From an uncultured Calothrix sp. (lineage in GTDB: Bacteria > Cyanobacteriota > Cyanobacteriia > Cyanobacteriales > Nostocaceae): DNA of 8,015 nt. The stretch spans positions 1 through 8,015 of the forward strand of contig CAKZYM010000553.1 in the NCBI GenBank assembly GCA_937884685.1. The letters run 5' to 3'. The notes under the pieces are model-generated. The model did not search any database. It was not told where the DNA came from and was given only the letters and a program-made list of their open reading frames with translations. Below, piece after piece: positions 6,770-8,015 of the stretch (position 1 is its first letter; every line of letters starts with the position of its first letter). Both the position numbers and the translations under genes were made by a program.

Positions 6770-6805
6770 CTAGTTGGGGGTGTCGGTTTCCGTCCCCCAA
6801 ACTAG
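6770..6805. repeat. Hairpin copy A (GGGGG...CCCCC)
   Basis: CTAGTT followed by GGGGG (6770-6780) pairs with CCCCC followed by AAACTAG (6794-6805), with one extra A bulged. The inside reads TGT, then CGG-TTT-CCG (6784-6792), then T, so a small second stem caps the hairpin. Its core is repeated at 6867-6891. Confidence 0.65.
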
Positions 6806-6810
6806 TGTTA

Positions 6811-6850
6811 GCGCAGCGTCTCCCGGAGGGAGATACCCGAAGGGTGGCGC
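6811..6850. repeat. Three-way-junction-like palindrome
   Basis: GCGC at 6811-6814 and 6847-6850 closes a unit holding two hairpins: TCTCCC-GGA-GGGAGA (6819-6833) and ACCC-GAA-GGGT (6835-6845). Both have purine triloops, as in the hairpins at 6579-6593 and 6617-6629. Folded as RNA or cruciform DNA it would make a compact three-way junction. Confidence 0.6.
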
Positions 6851-6866
6851 TCCGTTGTAGGAACTG

Positions 6867-6891
6867 TTGGGGTGTCGGTTCCCGTCCCCAA
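6867..6891. repeat. Hairpin copy B (GGGG...CCCC)
   Basis: TTGGGG (6867-6872) pairs with CCCCAA (6886-6891). The interior is TGT, CGG-TTC-CCG, T, identical to copy A except for T to C in the triloop. Copy B has four G:C pairs where copy A has five, and the lost pair is missing from both arms. Confidence 0.65.
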
Positions 6892-6975
6892 AACGCATCC
6901 TCGACGGAGTTGTGGATTATCAGTTAAAAAATAATAACAAATAATACAAAACTCTTAACTCTACTCGTAACTAAT

Positions 6976-7173
6976 TTATTTTCCTTTTTTGCGTCCTGCT
7001 GTCGGGTCTACAGCCTCTAACTCACTGAATCTAAAAGTAATCAATTTATCCCAATTACCACCCTCAAACAGTACGGCTACTTTACCATCGCTGACTCGTT
7101 GCACAAGCCCTTCAAAACGGTAATAAGTATCTGCAGGGTTTTTGACGCGAACGGTTGCTCCAGGCAAAATCAT
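6976..7173 (-). CDS. ndhS: NAD(P)H-quinone oxidoreductase subunit S
   Basis: This is a small peripheral subunit of the cyanobacterial NDH-1 complex on the thylakoid membrane. In this family NdhS is an SH3-like barrel at the ferredoxin docking site, supporting cyclic electron flow from photosystem I to plastoquinone. The 65 residues fit the family. The recognisable core runs from residue 1 (ILPGATVRV) through DTYYRFEGLVQRVSDGK (15-31) and AVLFEGGNWDKLITFR (33-48) to LEAVD (52-56), with a short basic tail RKKGK. The ATG at 7171-7173 is preceded by a purine-rich GAGAAAG, a weak ribosome binding site. It is flanked by repeat-filled gaps of 501 and 229 bp and looks singly transcribed, though read-through from rodA is possible. 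Other NDH-1 subunits are not in the window. Confidence 0.92.
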   Translation of the reverse strand: MILPGATVRVKNPADTYYRFEGLVQRVSDGKVAVLFEGGNWDKLITFRFSELEAVDPTAGRKKGK

Positions 7174-7199
7174 GATTCTTTCTCTTTATTGCTAATAAT

Positions 7200-7314
7200 C
7201 AATTACCAATTATGTCTTAAAAAGTTGCTCATGGGGGAAACCCCCAAGACCGCACTTTATGACCTATCGGTCACGCTTCGCTAACGCAATTACCAATTAC
7301 CAATTTTCAATTAA
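7200..7314. repeat. CAATTAC heptad STRR interrupted by a GC-rich hairpin block
   Basis: Heptads CAATTAC and CAATTAT occupy 7200-7213; CAATTAC, CAATTAC, CAATTTT and CAATTAA occupy 7287-7314. The 73 bp between (7214-7286) are different in character. They hold a perfect hairpin TGGGGG-AAA-CCCCCA (7232-7246) flanked by GTCTT (7214-7218) and AAGAC (7246-7250), then GACC-TATC-GGTC (7261-7272), then a GCTTCGCTAACGC end. The 13-bp direct repeat CAATTACCAATTA (7200-7212 and 7287-7299) therefore brackets the block. It lies just upstream of ndhS. Confidence 0.6.
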
Positions 7315-7344
7315 TATTTTTCATCCAAAGGGTATGAGTCAAAC

Positions 7345-7379
7345 GATTTTGGATTTTGGATTTACGATTTTAGATTGTC
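7345..7379. repeat. GATTTTG heptad STRR
   Basis: There are five consecutive heptads, the first two GATTTTG and the others variants (GATTTAC, GATTTTA, GATTGTC). The track lies 23 bp downstream of the rodA stop codon on the - strand. The GATTTTA variant also builds the inverted repeat at 427-465. Confidence 0.65.
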
Positions 7380-7402
7380 CCCATAAGTAAATTTAGAGAG
7401 CA

Positions 7403-8015
7403 TTAATACTTCTTTATAAGGCGAAAGTTTGCGACCGATTCCACTAATCCGATGGCGATAAAGTTAGCTAACATTGCTGAATTACCGTAACTCATAAATG
7501 GTAAGGGTATCCCTGCTACTGGTGCTAAACCTATAGTCATTCCAATATTAACAGCCATCTGGAACACAATCATTGCCAAAACGCCAATTGCTATTAGTGA
7601 GCCAAAATTATCTTTAGCTGTTAAAGCAACGTGGAGTAATCGTAGGCAAATTAAGCAGAATAACAGCAACAATACCAAACAGCCCATAAAACCGAATTCT
7701 TCACCCACTGCTGAAAAAATAAAATCGGTATGCTGTTCGGGAACGAAATTTAGTTGAGTCATCGGCCCGTGAAAAGGACCCCAGCCAAACCATTTACCAG
7801 CACCAATGGCAATTCGAGATTGAATCAAGTGATAACCCGTTCCTAAAGGGTCTTCCTCGGGATTAAGAAATGAAGTGATTCTACCTTTTTGATACGCTTT
7901 GAGGACGTTATTCCAAGCAAAAATTCCTAATTCTCCGCCCAATAAATTCAAGCCTACCGCGCCAATACCGCCGATGCCAAATTTTTTCCCTGGAAGCGTC
8001 AGCCATCCTAACAGC
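7403..8015 (-). CDS. rodA: Rod shape-determining protein RodA (SEDS glycosyltransferase), N-terminus outside window
   Basis: SEDS proteins are polytopic membrane enzymes that polymerise lipid II into glycan strands. RodA works with a class B PBP in lateral wall growth. The 203 visible residues are the C-terminal half; the frame stays open to the right edge. A TTG at 7949-7951 is not the start, because the 21 residues before it (LLGWLTLPGKKFGIGGIGAVG) are also membrane-protein-like and in frame. Diagnostic parts, in fragment numbering, are the loop with KAYQKGRI and DPLGTGYHLIQSRIAIGAG (about 39-72) and PEQHTDFIFSAVGEEFG (92-108). The latter holds the Asp (97) known to be essential in RodA homologues. 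Hydrophobic segments follow near 108-131, 139-161 and 176-196. The usual SYGGS before the last helix reads SYGNS. The DPLG-YHLIQS loop and HTDFIF favour RodA over FtsW. It is followed by a repeat-rich gap before ndhS. Confidence 0.9.
   Translation of the reverse strand, partial: LLGWLTLPGKKFGIGGIGAVGLNLLGGELGIFAWNNVLKAYQKGRITSFLNPEEDPLGTGYHLIQSRIAIGAGKWFGWGPFHGPMTQLNFVPEQHTDFIFSAVGEEFGFMGCLVLLLLFCLICLRLLHVALTAKDNFGSLIAIGVLAMIVFQMAVNIGMTIGLAPVAGIPLPFMSYGNSAMLANFIAIGLVESVANFRLIKKY

Larger units (their letters stand above)
6525..6907. repeat. GC-rich island of nested palindromic repeats
   Basis: This roughly 380-bp block is about 60 per cent GC in the lines I counted, against clearly AT-rich flanks. 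It fills most of the 501-bp gap between ndhS and the HAS-barrel gene. It is almost entirely hairpins, the main ones listed separately. The sequence around the 5' hairpin recurs imperfectly inside the island: GTTGCGGTGAACTAGT near 6528-6543 resembles 6757-6774 with small insertions. CTAGT occurs four times (near 6539, 6645, 6770 and 6802). The borders TCCGTTGCGG (6525-6534) and the complement of 6898-6907 match at 8 of 10. No frame looks coding. Such blocks resemble dispersed repeats of Nostocales, but the arrangement could also reflect decayed small elements or a structured transcript. Confidence 0.65.

Noticed and set aside
6525..6907. CRISPR array
   Set aside because: The repeated units are palindromes of different lengths at irregular spacing, with no constant repeat, no regular spacers and no cas genes nearby.
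7099..7284. + strand open frame across the ndhS start and the hairpin block
   Set aside because: It is antisense to ndhS and runs through repeats; no ribosome binding site and no family resemblance.
7949..7951. TTG as the start of the rodA gene
   Set aside because: The frame continues to the window edge with residues that fit RodA, so the gene is cut by the window and does not start here.

Overview
The window looks like chromosomal DNA of a filamentous (Nostocales-type) cyanobacterium. The evidence is an NdhS subunit of the photosynthetic NDH-1 complex, a HIP1 octamer (GCGATCGC, 1090-1097), several families of heptanucleotide short tandem repeats (STRRs), and AT-rich DNA broken by GC-rich palindromic intergenic repeats. 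All of the gene assignments come from reading motifs, since no database search was possible.

Layout. At the left edge, a + strand gene of unknown function is cut by the window start (1-327). Everything else is on the - strand. From left to right the - strand genes are a UDP-glucose 6-dehydrogenase (478-1863), a UDP-glucuronate decarboxylase (1974-2936), a cation/proton antiporter with two C-terminal universal-stress (USP) domains (3366-5507), a probable HAS-barrel protein (5833-6474), ndhS (6976-7173) and the C-terminal part of RodA (7403 to the right edge). Transcription runs right to left, so the decarboxylase gene precedes the dehydrogenase gene. The two enzymes act consecutively (UDP-glucose to UDP-glucuronate to UDP-xylose) and could supply sugar donors for sheath, exopolysaccharide or envelope glycans. 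RodA serves peptidoglycan elongation, NdhS binds ferredoxin at NDH-1, and the antiporter handles monovalent cations. Beyond the sugar-nucleotide pair, nothing here joins the genes into one pathway.

The unusual content is between the genes. (1) A 123-bp cloverleaf-like element with 17-nt imperfect terminal inverted repeats lies upstream of the antiporter (5567-5689). (2) A GC-rich island of about 380 bp, packed with nested palindromes, lies between ndhS and the HAS-barrel gene (6525-6907). It includes two copies of one hairpin whose stem arms differ in length symmetrically. (3) A heptad repeat track is interrupted by a GC-rich hairpin block upstream of ndhS (7200-7314). (4) A purine/pyrimidine-asymmetric long hairpin follows the antiporter (3257-3354). 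(5) A heptad repeat supplies the last eight codons and the stop codon of the antiporter (3358-3392). These resemble cyanobacterial dispersed repeats and small non-autonomous elements. I see no transposase, CRISPR array, tRNA, rRNA or convincing defence system. The protein-coding content is ordinary core-genome material, so any novelty most likely lies in the structured repeats.
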